Positions 45,401-64,000 of a DNA stretch of 64,000 nucleotides are shown piece after piece. The notes under the pieces are model-generated. The model made no database searches, had not been told where the DNA came from, and worked only from the letters and a program-made list of their open reading frames with translations. Position 1 is the first letter of the stretch. Each line of letters opens with the position of its first letter. Made by a program: the position numbers and the translations under genes. This DNA comes from Gelatoporia subvermispora B (Eukaryota; Basidiomycota; Agaricomycetes; Polyporales; Gelatoporiaceae): assembly GCA_000320605.2 (NCBI GenBank), contig KB445819.1, positions 210,550 to 274,549 on the forward strand. Direction: 5' to 3'.

Positions 45401-48400
45401 TGTAGTCTCGAAGTCTCGAGTCGGACGACTCCTACAGATAGCAAGTAAGATCTAAGGATTTATGTCCGAGTCCCAGACGCTTATTATTGTGCAGTTACGC
45501 GAAGCAACGGCTCACCTCGTTGCATCCGAATATCATGGTACAGCGTTCGCCGTCCCATTTCCAGACTGGGACATTCTATTGGGCGCACGTGAGTCGAACT
45601 TAGTTTCCAGGGACAATGATATTGATATCTCGCGAAGCACGAGAAATTATGTGTTGTAGACCACGCTATCGCATTTATGGGTGGACTAGACCACTGCTTT
45701 GGAAGGTAAGTGTTTGGCGGTTATCGCAATGTTCTACTCCGCTTACCTCATATTAGATGGGATACCCCGCAGCATGTCCTCGTTGACGATCCCGATGATG
45801 CTAGCGGCGCTCAAATCTGGCCTGGTATGTTTCAGAGACTGTCTGCAGCGCGAAACTGAACGTTCGTTTAGGCAAAGACTACAGTAATCCTCGCATTCAG
45901 GATTTCCATAATCTTCATAAGCCGGATGAAGACATGTACGACCGTACGAAAGTCCCTCGAATGCCATGGTACGTAGGAGCGTTCTCATGCAAGGATTTCT
46001 CCTGACATTGATGTAGGCATGATGTTTCTATGCAAGTGGTCGGACAACCTGCTCGTGATCTAGCTCGGCATTTCGTACAGAGGTATGTCGATCTGCGTGC
46101 AGTGATATCGTTGATTCTTATGTACCGTTGGCAAGATGGAATTACTTGCTCCGGATCAAGGTAATCCTCATCGCTTTGCTTGCACTACTCATCTGACCGA
46201 CGCTCAGAACCACACGCGGACAATGCCGTTCCTCCTGCCGCCCCCGGAGTTCAAGCCGAATGAACTTGCTGACATGGGCCTCACGGGTACTTGCGAGCTC
46301 CAAATATGCAGGTCGGCCGGGCCTTGGTCGATGGGTACGCCTGAGCGAATAGAATACTCTATTCAGAACGCGTACTTGAAAGGTTGTGCCATTTCGATGT
46401 TGTAATTTTGAGCTAAAGCTGACCCGACGCTATTCCGTACTCCGTAGCGATCCAGATGTCGGAGCATTTCGTCTACATAGAAAACCAATTCTTCATCACT
46501 TCGTGGGTTGTGTCTCGCTGTTGTGCGTGGCGCTTGATTCTGACCAAGGTTTAGAACCGTTGTCAGCGAGGTCAAGGTCGAGAATAGGATCGGCGATGCC
46601 ATCGTTCACCGGATCATACGCGCTCATCATGAGCATACGCCGTGGAAATGTTGCATCGTCATTCCACTGCTCCCAGGATTCAGTTTCCCTGTCGATCATA
46701 GTGATGCCAGCGCTGTGAGTACTACCAACGTGCAAATATCGCGCAAAGACTGATAAGTGGCGTTCGCTAGATCCGCATAATCATGGAGTGCCAGACTCGT
46801 ACTTTGTTCCGAGGTCCTAACTCGATTTTCGCACGACTGCGAAAAGAAGGAATAGATGTAGGTGTATTGCACATGTTCCTTTTTCCGTTGCTGACTTACT
46901 CTAGCCGGACGACTATATCGCCGTATTCTCTCTTCGCAACTGGGCTAAATTGCGTGGAGATGTCCTGACAACCGAGCAGGTACTGTCCACGCACCGTTAT
47001 GAGCAGGAAACGAGCGGGCTTACATTTTGGTCAGGTGTATATACATGGCAAGGTCTGCATTGTGGACGACAGACTTGCGATCATCGGTAGCGCCAACATC
47101 AACGAACGTTCCCAGCGTGGTGATCGCGATTCTGAGATTGCGGCCATCATTCGCGACACGGACATGATTGAGAGGTATTTATTCTCCTGTAGTTCCTTAT
47201 CGCCAGCTTATCTCCCCCAGCACAATGGCCGGACAGCCATATAGCGTCGGCCGTTTCGCGCATACCCTTCGTGTCCGGCTCATGAGAGAACACATCGGCG
47301 TCGACGTCGATTCCATGTACGAGGACGACCTGATGGCATCTGATCCGGTAAAACCGTCGCTCGAGCAGGAAGAGTGGGACCCCGATGAGCAACAAGAGCA
47401 CGGCAAGGAAGATGGCGTGACACATATGAGCGATGGACACAAACGGACCGCTAAGAGCTCGCTCTGGCACGATGCTGTTGACGGTATGCAACAACGTGTG
47501 TATATTCTTTGGATTGTGTCGCAGTATGCTCCTGACAAAGATAGTCGTTCACGGGACTGGTGAGGCTGGTGCGAAAGACATGTCAACGGCCCTTCGGAAA
47601 GCAGGTATCAAGTCGAGGGGACTTGACGCCACAGCTGGCGAGAAGTACCTTAACGAAGAACGCCGAATGATCACTCCTGAAGGAGACAAGGTCCAAGGTT
47701 TCCCGAGCGCAGTCGTCCCGACGCTCGAGGAGAAGATCATCGCGGAGAATCGGCCGCGACCCGAGCGAGGCCAAGACGAACCCATCAACGAGCAACTTTC
47801 GCGTGCAAAGGACAATGATTCTGCGCAGCAAGACCAGCCTCAGGAATTGCGAGACGTGCGCGGCGAAGCATACGGCGCTCCTGCAGAGGCCCAGCCTGAC
47901 GCTCGCCACGATGAGGAGCCTCCGACGGCACGAGTGGGCAAGCACGACGTTGCTGACGACGATGAGGAGAAGGCGCCTGGAGTACGTTCGACGCTGAGGA
48001 AACATGCGGCAGCAAAGTTGAACCAGAAGCCCTGGACATTGCCAACGCCGACGCCGAAGGTAGATCCGGATGGATTCGAGGACCCAATCTGCGATGGATT
48101 CTGGAAGGATGTCTGGTTGGCGTGCGCTGTGCACAATGTACGTGCTAATGTGCGTGAGCTGGTGCGAGTGTGAGCACTAACTATTTTTCAGACTGAGATC
48201 TATCGTAAAGTCTTCCATGCGATACCCGACGACCTAGTAACTACGTGGAAACAATACAAAGAATTCATCACGCATCATGAGCGACTCAATAAACCGGTGC
48301 GTTATCAGCTTATATCGTCGTGCAAACCACTCTAAACTTTCTGTAGGTGAAGGAGGGCGATACCTCCGTACCACTTGCCCGTATGCCATCCGAGGCTGGC

Positions 48401-48858
48401 GACCAAGGCGCCCCAGGACAACCCCACAGTGCCGAGAATACTGTCTACGCTGAAGATGTGGCCGAGCCTAAGGGCAAGGACCACGCCACGGATGATAACA
48501 TGACAGATACCCAGGGCTCGTCGACGCCGACACCGCCGACGCCTCCCGCCACCGATGAGAAAGGGCGCACGAAGAAGACTAAGGGCGTTGAGCCATTTGA
48601 TCAAACGGAACGGGAGGAGATGGAGCGCCTGCTCGGCGAGATCAAAGGACATCTAGGTTTGTCCCCGCCATACATGTCCGTTGAAACTTAGTTTACCGTT
48701 TGGACCCGCAGTTTTATATCCCTCACGCTTCCTCGAAGGCGAAGACATGGCCAACAACTTCTTGTTTAATGCTGACAGGTCGGTTCTTTGCTCAGTCGGT
48801 CGCGGATATCTTACTCACGACGACTCGCAGACTGATGCCGTTACCAATCTACGACTAA
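42486..48858 (+). CDS. PX/PH-type phospholipase D
   Basis: It hydrolyses phosphatidylcholine to phosphatidic acid at membranes. It is the fungal PLD1/SPO14 class. Order: a disordered N-terminus; a PX-like domain ([12 protein letters not shown]...[13 protein letters not shown]..); a PH-like segment split by a long Ser/Gln/His-rich insert; [33 protein letters not shown]; the first HKD motif [19 protein letters not shown] (assembled); the IENQFFI block; and the second HKD motif [23 protein letters not shown]. The tail is acidic and ends [10 protein letters not shown]. The gene is cut by many short introns. One (45,590 to about 45,635) falls between the two His codons of the first HHEK, so that motif is invisible in unspliced DNA. 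All junctions checked keep phase; both catalytic H-x-K-x4-D sets are present. Confidence 0.9.
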
Positions 48859-49227
48859 TCCGTTCGCTGTCTACTTACTGTGTACATCGTGACCTCGGAC
48901 ATTTGGACATTTGTATTAGTACCATCGTCGCTCTTCTTTGCTTATCGTGGATCAGTACTCGTAGAATTAATGCTAATGGTGACATTGATGTCGTCGTTTG
49001 AACTTAGGGGCTGTGCGGAGGAAACTGCACCGGAATATTTTGAGTCCTGCGTGCGGGTTGCCGCGTGTGTGGCGCAGTTCTAAGCTCCGCCAGGAAATTG
49101 TATGCACGAGTATAAGATAATAAGTGGTCCCGATGAACATGTTTTGAACTCCGAAAACAAGAAGTTCTAACGTAGGAGCGAGTTGTTTGTCAGCGCCTCT
49201 CGCCGTTCGTCCTCATCATCGACGACG
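48859..49227. promoter_or_regulatory. Intergenic region upstream of PRP8
   Basis: About 370 bp with no supported gene. It holds the PLD 3' end and the PRP8 promoter. Confidence 0.4.
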
Positions 49228-56924
<7,697 letters not shown>

Positions 56925-57091
56925 TCCATTGCTCTCGTTTTTCGTTGTGCTATCTGTATTATATTTCAGGAGTTGTGCAATGACCAAGATGTATTCCAAT
57001 CGCGTAATATACAGATCAATCAGATTCCCAAGTGAGAAATGAGCAGCGTGAGCAAACAAGTAGACGAGTAATGTAATAGAGCAATACAGTG

Positions 57092-60000
57092 CTAAAATCG
57101 GACATCTACCAGAGAGACAGCGGACGGCTGAGGAGACAGAGAAAGTGGTGTGAGTTGATGATGTGACTGGGTGCTGGCATCAGCAGTTGCGGGACGGCGT
57201 TCTTCGTCCTCGCTGGATTGTGCAACGCCTCGCCTTGAGCCTTTTCGAGGCGGCGGGGACAGTGACGTGATGCCACGCAGCTCCGGAGAAGCTTCCGGAG
57301 GCGGCGGCTGTTCTTGGGAGCGCGGAGGTGGGGTAGGTGGGGATGTCGTGAGCAATAGCTGCGGGTCATTCTGCGCCAATATAGGTTCGCCGATCGGCGT
57401 CGGAGGGAGCGAATACGGGTTGATGGTGGATGGTGTTGGCGACGGTGGCTGAGCTGGAGGTGCTGAGTGAGGTGGAGGTGAAGGTGCGGGCGCGCTGAGC
57501 ATCCTGAGGCGTCGGCCGAGCTTGAAAGCCGGCGACGGGCGCGGCGCGGGCATTGAGATGTCCTTTTCTGACGCGGGAGTCGGGGGGAGCGGGCCGCTGG
57601 GAGGAGGCGCGAGCGATGGCGGCGAAGGGGACGCTGGAATGGGGTAGAGTGGCCTCGCGCTACCGTTGCTTGCACAGCGGCGGTGTCTTTCCCAGCTCGC
57701 GCGAGCGGGCGATGTAGTTGATGGAGTCGAGGTCTCGTCGGGCCGCGGAGGGAGGTCGGAGGAGGGCGGCAGGGTGGGCGGGGATAGCGAGAAGCGCTTT
57801 GAGCGGAGCGCGAGCGACTCGCGGAAGGACATCTTTTGCGACGGCGAGGCGCCTGTACCAGGAGTGGTTGGTTCATCCGGTGGTGCGCTTGTCGTGGGCG
57901 AGCTCGGGGTCGGGGTCGGGGGGAGTGCTGTGGAGGGAGCCGGGCGCGGTGGGGGCGGTATAGAACTCCTATGAGACGAGCGCGGGCGCTGTCCGACTTT
58001 GCCATTGCCTCCAACCGCCGAATGCGCATGCGAGTGTGTCGTGTTCGAGCTGAGCGTGCTGATACTCTGTACAGACGCATTGGACGCTCGTTTCGAGAAG
58101 TTCTGAAGGCTCCCGATTAGACCCTGCTGCGGGCTGGTGTTGGATTGCACGGACGAAGAGCGGCTTACCCCGCTCGTGTTCGCATTAGAGCTTGGCGTCA
58201 GAGTGCTCGAGCTAGGCTGGGTACAGATGCTCGCCGCTTCCGCGTACGGATGTCGTGGCACAGATAGTGATGCCCGGAACGACGACGAGGCCGGGGAGGG
58301 CGCAGAAGGCACCGCGGGGGGCGGGCCACTCGGCGGTGTGAGCTGCGTCGGCAGTTTGCCCTGGCGTGACCACCGCTTGGGACTCCACTCGAGTGATGTG
58401 CGGCGGTCGCCCGAACCTGCAGAAGTGGCGGAGACGGACGATGTCGACGTCGAGGTGCGGGGTCGCTGCGGCTCGCGCTCTGAACTGAGCAGCGGAGAGC
58501 CGAGGATTGGGCGCAGCCCGAAGCTCTCGGCGGTGCTCGCGTTGGCGTGCGTGTAGTGCATCGAGCCTGGCGCATGCGCGCTCCCGTTGGACCGGGCGTG
58601 CATCGCACGCGGGCCCAAGGGCACGCCGCTCGAGGTCCATGCGCGCCGTCGCGGAGGCGGCTGGAGGGACGGAGAGTCGACGCGAGGGATGAGCTGCAGG
58701 GGCTGGAGGGCTTCTATCGCGTTCGAGCGCCGCGACATGCCCGGGCCTATACCGAGCCCGAGCCCGATACTCGACCTGATTGTGGGAGCATTGTCGTCGT
58801 TGAGTCCTTGCATGACACGCTCGCGCTCGCGCTCCTCGAGAATCTTGCGCTCGACGAGCAACGATGCCGGAACCGGCGATGGTGGCGAAACACTATCGAG
58901 CACACCCATGATGCTCGCGCCTTCGTCCGTGCTCGTACAGGTGCCGTGCGTGGTGCTTGCCCCGCCGCCGCTCAGGTGTGTGCTGGAGATTGTCGCCGTG
59001 GATGGCGAGCGCGGCCGCCCGGAGAACAGACCGCGCAGCGCCGCAACTGCGGGAGACTGCGGGCGCGTGCCGTGCGACGCTACGCTTCCACTCGCACTTC
59101 CGTTGCCAGGCGAATGTCCCGAGGTCCCGTGCACCGTGTTGGTTGCGGTGGCGACAGAGCGGAGAGAGGGCGTCGAGCTGGCTGCTGCGGGCGTACGGTG
59201 ACCGTTCGGCGCGGGTGATTGCGCGGCGGTGGACGGGCGCGAAGACGTGGGCGAGGTGGGCGTGGAGAAGAGAGTTTGTGCGCGCAGGGACAGCACGACG
59301 TCGAGATCCCCGCGTGGCTCGTTCCCTCGTGCACTAGGGGTCACAGCACCCAGCCCTGCTCGTACCGATCTGTCCGGAACCATGTCAGTGTGTGTTTGGA
59401 GCATACATCAACAGATGCTCACCTCTGACTAAGGACGACACCCTTGATATGCTCGATCCATGTCTGCGCCTCCGTGGGTGTCGCAGCCAGAGCCCACTCT
59501 CTTCCATCGGCACCACGCACGCGTAACGCCGCCCGCCCCGCGACGGGTGTTTCTGATAGAAACGCACCGCTGTCGGCAGAAATAGGCAGACGCTCGAGCT
59601 CGCGCGCATCGGATGCTGCGGACTTGAAGATGTGGAGATGGGCGGCGACGGGAGAAGTCGGTGCAGATGGCGACGCGCCCTGAGACGCGCCGGGGAACAG
59701 CGGCGAGACGGGTGTGCTTGCTGAGGATGGGGAGGAGGGCGACACGGTCAACACGAGGTGGCGGTGCTTCCACTGCCGCGAGAGGGCGAGCGCAAGGATC
59801 GTCGGGGGTGGGTGATGCTTAGGTATTCGCGCCGAGAACTGCGTGAACGGCTCGAGTGCTGCGAGGAGGGCGGGGAAAGGCGGAAGAATGCTCTCCGGGT
59901 CTGGTACCGGTGTGGTTGTGGACGAGCTGGCGATGCTGGTGGACGTCACGGAGGGGCGGCGCGCGTCGAAGACGAGCGAGTCGGCCAGTGCGGCGTCGCT

Positions 60001-60613
60001 GTGATCTTCGTGTGCCTCGTCAAGGTCGTTGTAGCTATCGTGCGTCCGCCGCGCGGGCTCGTCCATGAGTCCGGTGTCGATCCCCAGGCTCTGCGCTGCG
60101 GCGTCGCGCAGCCTGTTCCGCTCCTCCTCCTCGTCTATCTCCTTCGGTGGGGCAGAAATCTCGATCACTTCGGTGAACAGCAGCTGGTTTGCTGGGGCGG
60201 GTGGTGGCGGCTTCTTGCGGGGACGACCTAGCTGTCGAGGTAGCGAGAGCGAGGACGTGGCGAGGAGGATACTGCCGCGGGCGCGTTTGGGGAGAGACGC
60301 GAGCGCGCTGAGGGTCCCATGATGAGTTGGGGAGGCAGATGGCGTGGAAGTGGATGGCGGGTCGAAAGTAACAAAGGACGCGGATGCTGCGGGATGTGCA
60401 GTAAACGGGTCTCCTGCAATACTTTGTGAGTATATGCGCTGTGAGGATGATGAAAGGTGATGCACACGTACTAGGCGAGGAGCTAGAAGGTGAGAAGGTC
60501 GATGTACGTTCGCGGGAGGGGCGGTCGGCCTGGCGTCGTGGCTGGTCGTCGGGCTGGGTGGAGAAACGGAATGCGCGCACGAGCGGCGCGGGCGAGGGGG
60601 CTCGCGAGCTCAT
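57092..60613 (-). CDS. PH-domain protein with long Ser/Pro-rich tail
   Basis: Three exons: 60613 to about 60474, about 60413-59420, and about 59370-57092, in phase. Total about 1,140 residues. The N-terminal third contains a PH-like fold: QFSARIPKHHPPPTILALALSRQWKHRHLVLTV, an inserted Ser-rich loop, HLHIFKSA, then the closing helix REWALAATPTEAQTWIEHIKGVV with the invariant Trp. The remainder is low complexity, rich in Ser, Pro, Thr and Arg, with many SP sites and proline runs that could bind SH3 domains. A role at membranes or cell cortex is inferred from the PH fold only. The gene is convergent with PRP8 (about 167 bp between stops). Confidence 0.7.
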
Positions 60614-61359
60614 CCTCCTCAGTGAGGGCCGCTAGCCGCGGTGAGCACCGTCTCTGCGTTCGTCGCGGTCGTTGGTGATGTCGAGAACGAGAAAAAGAGT
60701 GGGAAGAATGCTGCCTTCAGCGCCTCACACGGCGAGAAGCGAGCAACTCTGCTCCGATGTTCTCTCGGCGGTCGTCCTCTTGCCCCATCCTCCGCACCGC
60801 CTCCCCCATCATCTCTTCCGACACACCGCATCTCGGTCTCATCGTCTGCTCTCGACCATCCATCGGTGTCAGGCCATGGAAGATCTGTTCGAGCCCGACA
60901 ATCCAGTTTGATTCGCGATGACCTCTGATCAACCGACCGGGCTGAGGAAAATCGCATAGATCAAGGACTGGACGATTGCGGGGCTGAGCGGGTTGGAGCT
61001 GGAGCTGGTATAGAGTCGTCGGGGACGAAGGATAGCGTCGCGAGTTGTTGAGTGGGGATGTTCGCCGACCATTCGCGCTGCATGTTGTATGCCGTCTATT
61101 TTTATTCACTATTGTTCTTCAAACGCGTGTCGTGACCGTTCTAGATGTTTTGACTGCTGCCTAGGGTGAGTGCAGACTCGGAACAAATTGCTCAGTGAGC
61201 CCTGCTGCAGCCACCGCAATGTCTAGGTCGGCTCCACTTCCCCGCAGAGCGCCCCATCATGCGAAACACTTTCTCGAGCAGGCTCAAGTCAGGCCTGACG
61301 AGGCGAGAACGACCAGATCTTTCATCTCCAGGTCCTGTTGTTCGTCACTCAGTGCTCTT
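60614..61359. promoter_or_regulatory. Upstream region of the PH-domain gene
   Basis: Open frames on both strands (60,641-60,928 and 60,717-61,109) show no motif. It probably holds promoter and 5' leader sequence. Confidence 0.3.
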
Positions 61360-61800
61360 TGGCAACTCGCTATGGTCTCGCCACACGTCCGGGACTTTGC
61401 CTCGCCCGAGTACTCGCCGTCAGCCCGGGCGCATCTCCTCAGGAGCTCCCACAAGTCGCTAGGTGCGCTCCGTCAGGCTAGCATGGGCCACCATCACTAA
61501 AATACGTCGGTGTTCTACGACATCGGCGGCACTGTCCCAACGACAAGATGATCTCCGCCCCCATCAGACCTTGAATGCACTGCAGAATGTGTCGGTTCGC
61601 GTCCGAGCTATATCTTTCGTAAAGCGAGCTACCGTTGTCTCGACGCGCATTGTCCCCGACTGCAAGTACACGATGTCAGACTGACGTGATGACTGTGTGT
61701 CTTGCCATCGTTTCACGCAGCTTGGCGGAACGTACACACTGCACGCCATCTCGCCTCCAACGCGTGTAATGGCGATCCGAAAATACCGTCAAATGCCAAC
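61360..61800. repeat. Unclassified repeat, copy A
   Basis: It aligns with the minus strand of 37,010-37,420 in two blocks (61,375-61,545 and 61,715-61,785). No frame is open in both. This is the only accessory-type repeat inside the conserved block. Confidence 0.45.
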
Positions 61801-61945
61801 TACACGTGGGGGGGCAGATCTATGATGAAGATCTATGACGCTCGACCAGTAATCTCAGAGGCCCGTTACGCTCGCCAGCACCTTGCGTTTCCCTCTTCTC
61901 CTCCCTCCTACACTCACCACCACCTTTGCTTACTCGACTTGCGCG

Positions 61946-63100
61946 ATGTCCTCGACGTGGAAAGACGGGTTCTTGCTCAAGGTGCGTACTTTCATGTCGG
62001 CGCGTGACGATGGCGATAGCGATCGGGAACAACAACTGACGGCCCCGCACGCAGATTGTCAACATCGTCGTCTACTTCGCCTTCCTGGGCTCCAACATCT
62101 ATACTATCTCCGGTCCCACGGACATCTATCACACTGGCAAGGTCACCTACCTGACCCCTGCTCCCTGGGCCTTCCTCCTCTGGTGCGCCGCCCGCGACCG
62201 CGCTACCTGCCTCGCCTCTTTCGCCTGCTGACCAGCTGTCCGCGTGCATCGCACATACAGGTCCCTCATTCACCTACTACTTCTCGGCACGATAATCTAC
62301 CAGTTCTTCGACCGTGGCAAGACCGTAATCATAGACGGCATCTCCTGGCGGTTCCCGCTCCTCGCGCTCCTCACCGCCGTCTATGTCAACTTCTGGACCA
62401 CGCACCACTACATCATCGGTGCGCTCCTCCCACCCCCTTCTCTTCCTCCCTGGCTGACCTGCACCCAAGCGTTCATCCTCGCGGTCCTCGTTAGCTCCAC
62501 CGCGACGGTAAGCGCCCCCGCCCGCGGCGCAGCTGCATCTTATGAAATCCGAACGCCCAACTCACGCGTCCTATACAGCACATCTACTACATCATCAAGA
62601 AGTATCACGAGTCAGAGAGCACTGCGGACGAGCTTTTCGTGCACCTCCCCTTCTCTCTCTACCACGGCTGGACCACCGTCCTTGTCATCCTCACCGCATT
62701 TGATGCCTTCGGTGTCAACGCGCTCACACACCACGCAGGCGTCTGGACAAAGGTCTTCGTCTTCCTCGCGCTGTACGTCTACTCCCTCCTAACTACCGCC
62801 CGCCTACCCAAATAACCTATGTCTTCCCTTAGTTTCTTCCTCGAGGGTACTGCCACGGCATACGCGTTCTCCTCGCCTGAGGGCGACCTCCCCGCCGCCA
62901 TTGCCATCGCTTGGGCACTCTGGGCAATCTTCGCGCAGCAGCGCTCAAGCGCGTTTGTCCACTGGTCTGCGCTCGCGTTCGCCATCCTCGCGCTCGTCTG
63001 GGTCGTCGAGGCCCTCATCGGCGTCGCGCTCCGCTTCCGCCGCGGTCATGGTGGCATCGCGCTCGACGAGGAGCGCGCGCCGCTTGTTGGGAACCACTGA
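61946..63100 (+). CDS. Multi-pass membrane protein of unknown function
   Basis: Six exons: [12 protein letters not shown] (61946-61981); [20 protein letters not shown]...[26 protein letters not shown]...[33 protein letters not shown]...[21 protein letters not shown]...VFVFLAL; and [12 protein letters not shown] to ERAPLVGNH. Phases match. About seven to eight hydrophobic helices, no signal peptide, short acidic C-terminus. The Trp-rich [20 protein letters not shown] arrangement recalls TspO/MBR-like fungal proteins, but I am not certain of the family. It looks intact and conserved in style with its neighbours. Confidence 0.7.
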
Positions 63101-63432
63101 GCGTGTGTGGGCAGGCGAGAGCCTGGTTACTGCAGCGCGGCGTGGTGAACGATCGAGACGTGAATAAACGCAACGAAACGAACGCAAGTCAATATGCCAC
63201 TCTACAAACGAACGAACTATTCGATGGAGCAGACGGATGGAGATGTATGGACGACGGAGGAACAATTATGAATGAAAATTAACTAAACAGCCATGGATAA
63301 ATCTCGCGCTCGTCTCCGTGTAATTACTCACACTGTACCCACTCTGTACAGCTTTGCTTTGATTTCCGCGAAGTTACCCACTCCTTTCTCGCTTCGCCTG
63401 TCTCGAACCTCGATCAGTGCACCCACAGTATC
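63101..63432. other. 3' flank without features
   Basis: Nothing is supported here apart from the 3' end of the membrane-protein gene. Confidence 0.4.
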
Positions 63433-63449
63433 TTAGGGTTAGGGTTAGG
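63433..63449 (+). repeat. Short interstitial telomere-like repeat
   Basis: TTAGGGTTAGGGTTAGG, two full units and five bases of a third. TTAGGG is the common fungal telomere repeat. Two or three units can arise by chance or mark a repair or insertion junction. Confidence 0.7.
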
Positions 63450-63451
63450 TG

Positions 63452-63476
63452 GCACCCCGAGCGAAGCGAGGGGTGC
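63452..63476. other. Hairpin with perfect 7-bp arms
   Basis: GCACCCC (63452-63458) and GGGGTGC (63470-63476) are exact complements around an 11-base loop GAGCGAAGCGA. It lies two bases after the TTAGGG run. A CTAG follows 14 bases downstream. This arrangement can mark the end of a mobile element such as a Helitron, but no coding part is in view. Confidence 0.5.
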
Positions 63477-63510
63477 GATGGATACTTATCCTAGTCTTGA
63501 AGACTACCTG

Positions 63511-63707
63511 TGTTAGAGCGTCGACGTGGGTCAACGAGCTGAGGAACCACCCAGCAAACCCGTTTCGTCTTATATAGACTCATCAGGACCACGTTAGTCA
63601 ACTCAATTGCGTCAGCGGGCGCCGACGGCCGGAGGCCGGAGGCCGAGGTGTAAGCACAATTACAAACGCCCTTACCAATCACTACTTATCCTCCAATGGC
63701 GTTAACA
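63511..63707. mobile_element. Possible solo LTR or LTR-element end
   Basis: A 197 bp segment begins TGTTAGAGCG and ends GCGTTAACA, so its ends TGTTA and TAACA are inverted, as in LTRs. A TTATATAG TATA-like box lies near 63,573. The flanking five bases (ACCTG and GCGCC) do not match, so there is no target-site duplication and no solo-LTR proof. No primer-binding site is recognised after it. Confidence 0.3.
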
Positions 63708-64000
63708 GCGCCATCATTTGATCCGAGGGCTGGTTCGGCCCGTTGTTTCGGAATTTCAAATGGCTTAAGCGGGGAAACCCCAGGGAAACCCCATGGACCG
63801 GCTTGCCGGCAATGCCGGGAGCCGACCGCCCACGGAAAGATCCGAGGAGTTAGCCGAACAACTTCTTAGCGCCTACGTTACGTTTGCCCCTCGGGTTTCA
63901 GCGTACGCTTCAAAGTGTCCGCTCTAGCAGTAGGTCGCAAGTCCTAGAACCTAGAGTGGATTAACGGCGCGAAATAGACCAGTCCCTGACCTTCCGCGGG
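63708..64000. other. GC-rich end sequence, not classified
   Basis: It contains short repeats and palindromes (GGGGAAACCCC, ACCGGCTTGCCGGC) and no long open frame. It may belong to an element continuing beyond the window. Confidence 0.3.

Noticed and set aside
45172..45660. Phospholipase D as a pseudogene because the first HKD motif is missing from the open frames
   Set aside because: Splicing two short introns in phase restores an intact HHEKLCVVD motif.
47583..48134. Minus-strand open frames opposite the phospholipase D tail
   Set aside because: Antisense shadows of GC-rich acidic coding sequence.

Overview
The window is nuclear DNA of a filamentous basidiomycete, probably an Agaricomycete of the polypore type. 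Genes are broken by many 45-70 bp GT-AG introns, coding sequence is GC-rich, and the gene content fits: a fungal CYP7/8-like P450, DUF6533-type seven-helix proteins, F-box/leucine-rich proteins, ALG7, a PX-type phospholipase D and the spliceosome core PRP8. Gene models were built by hand from reading frames and splice signals, so exon edges are inferences unless stated. Family names come from recognised motifs; no database search was run.

The window has two compartments. Positions 1 to about 38,500 are accessory. This part holds repeated, often broken copies of a few families. (i) A zinc-finger-like family has five recognisable copies (1.3, 5.8-8.0, 12.9-13.4, 14.7-17.1 and 36 kb) and a possible sixth at 21 kb; only the 5.8-8.0 and 14.7-17.1 kb copies look intact. 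(ii) An F-box-like gene lies divergently beside three of these copies; only the partial copy at the left edge looks intact. (iii) A P450 has an inverted, truncated duplicate. (iv) DUF6533-type membrane proteins occur at 10.8-12.7, 22.5-24.1, 24.9-26.6 and 31.8-33.4 kb, with a loose C-terminal fragment at 21.6 kb. (v) One intact ToxD-like oxidoreductase (29.3 kb) has a decayed copy (34 kb). (vi) There is a truncated amino-acid permease, a truncated ALG7 start, and several unclassified repeats.

The first 9 kb form an inverted duplication: F-box(-), zinc-finger(+), P450(-), spacer, P450 relic(+), zinc-finger(-), F-box relic(+). All five main zinc-finger loci keep a GGTCACGTT-like element 205-240 bp upstream of the start codon.

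Positions 38,500 to 63,100 are a compact conserved block: ALG7 (N-glycan precursor synthesis), a PHD-finger protein, PLD1-type phospholipase D, PRP8, a proline/serine-rich PH-domain protein and a multi-pass membrane protein. All appear intact and closely spaced. The last 600 bases hold a short TTAGGG run, a perfect-arm hairpin and a TGTTA...TAACA segment resembling a small LTR.

The best candidate for something undescribed is the zinc-finger-like family with its divergent F-box partner and shared upstream element.
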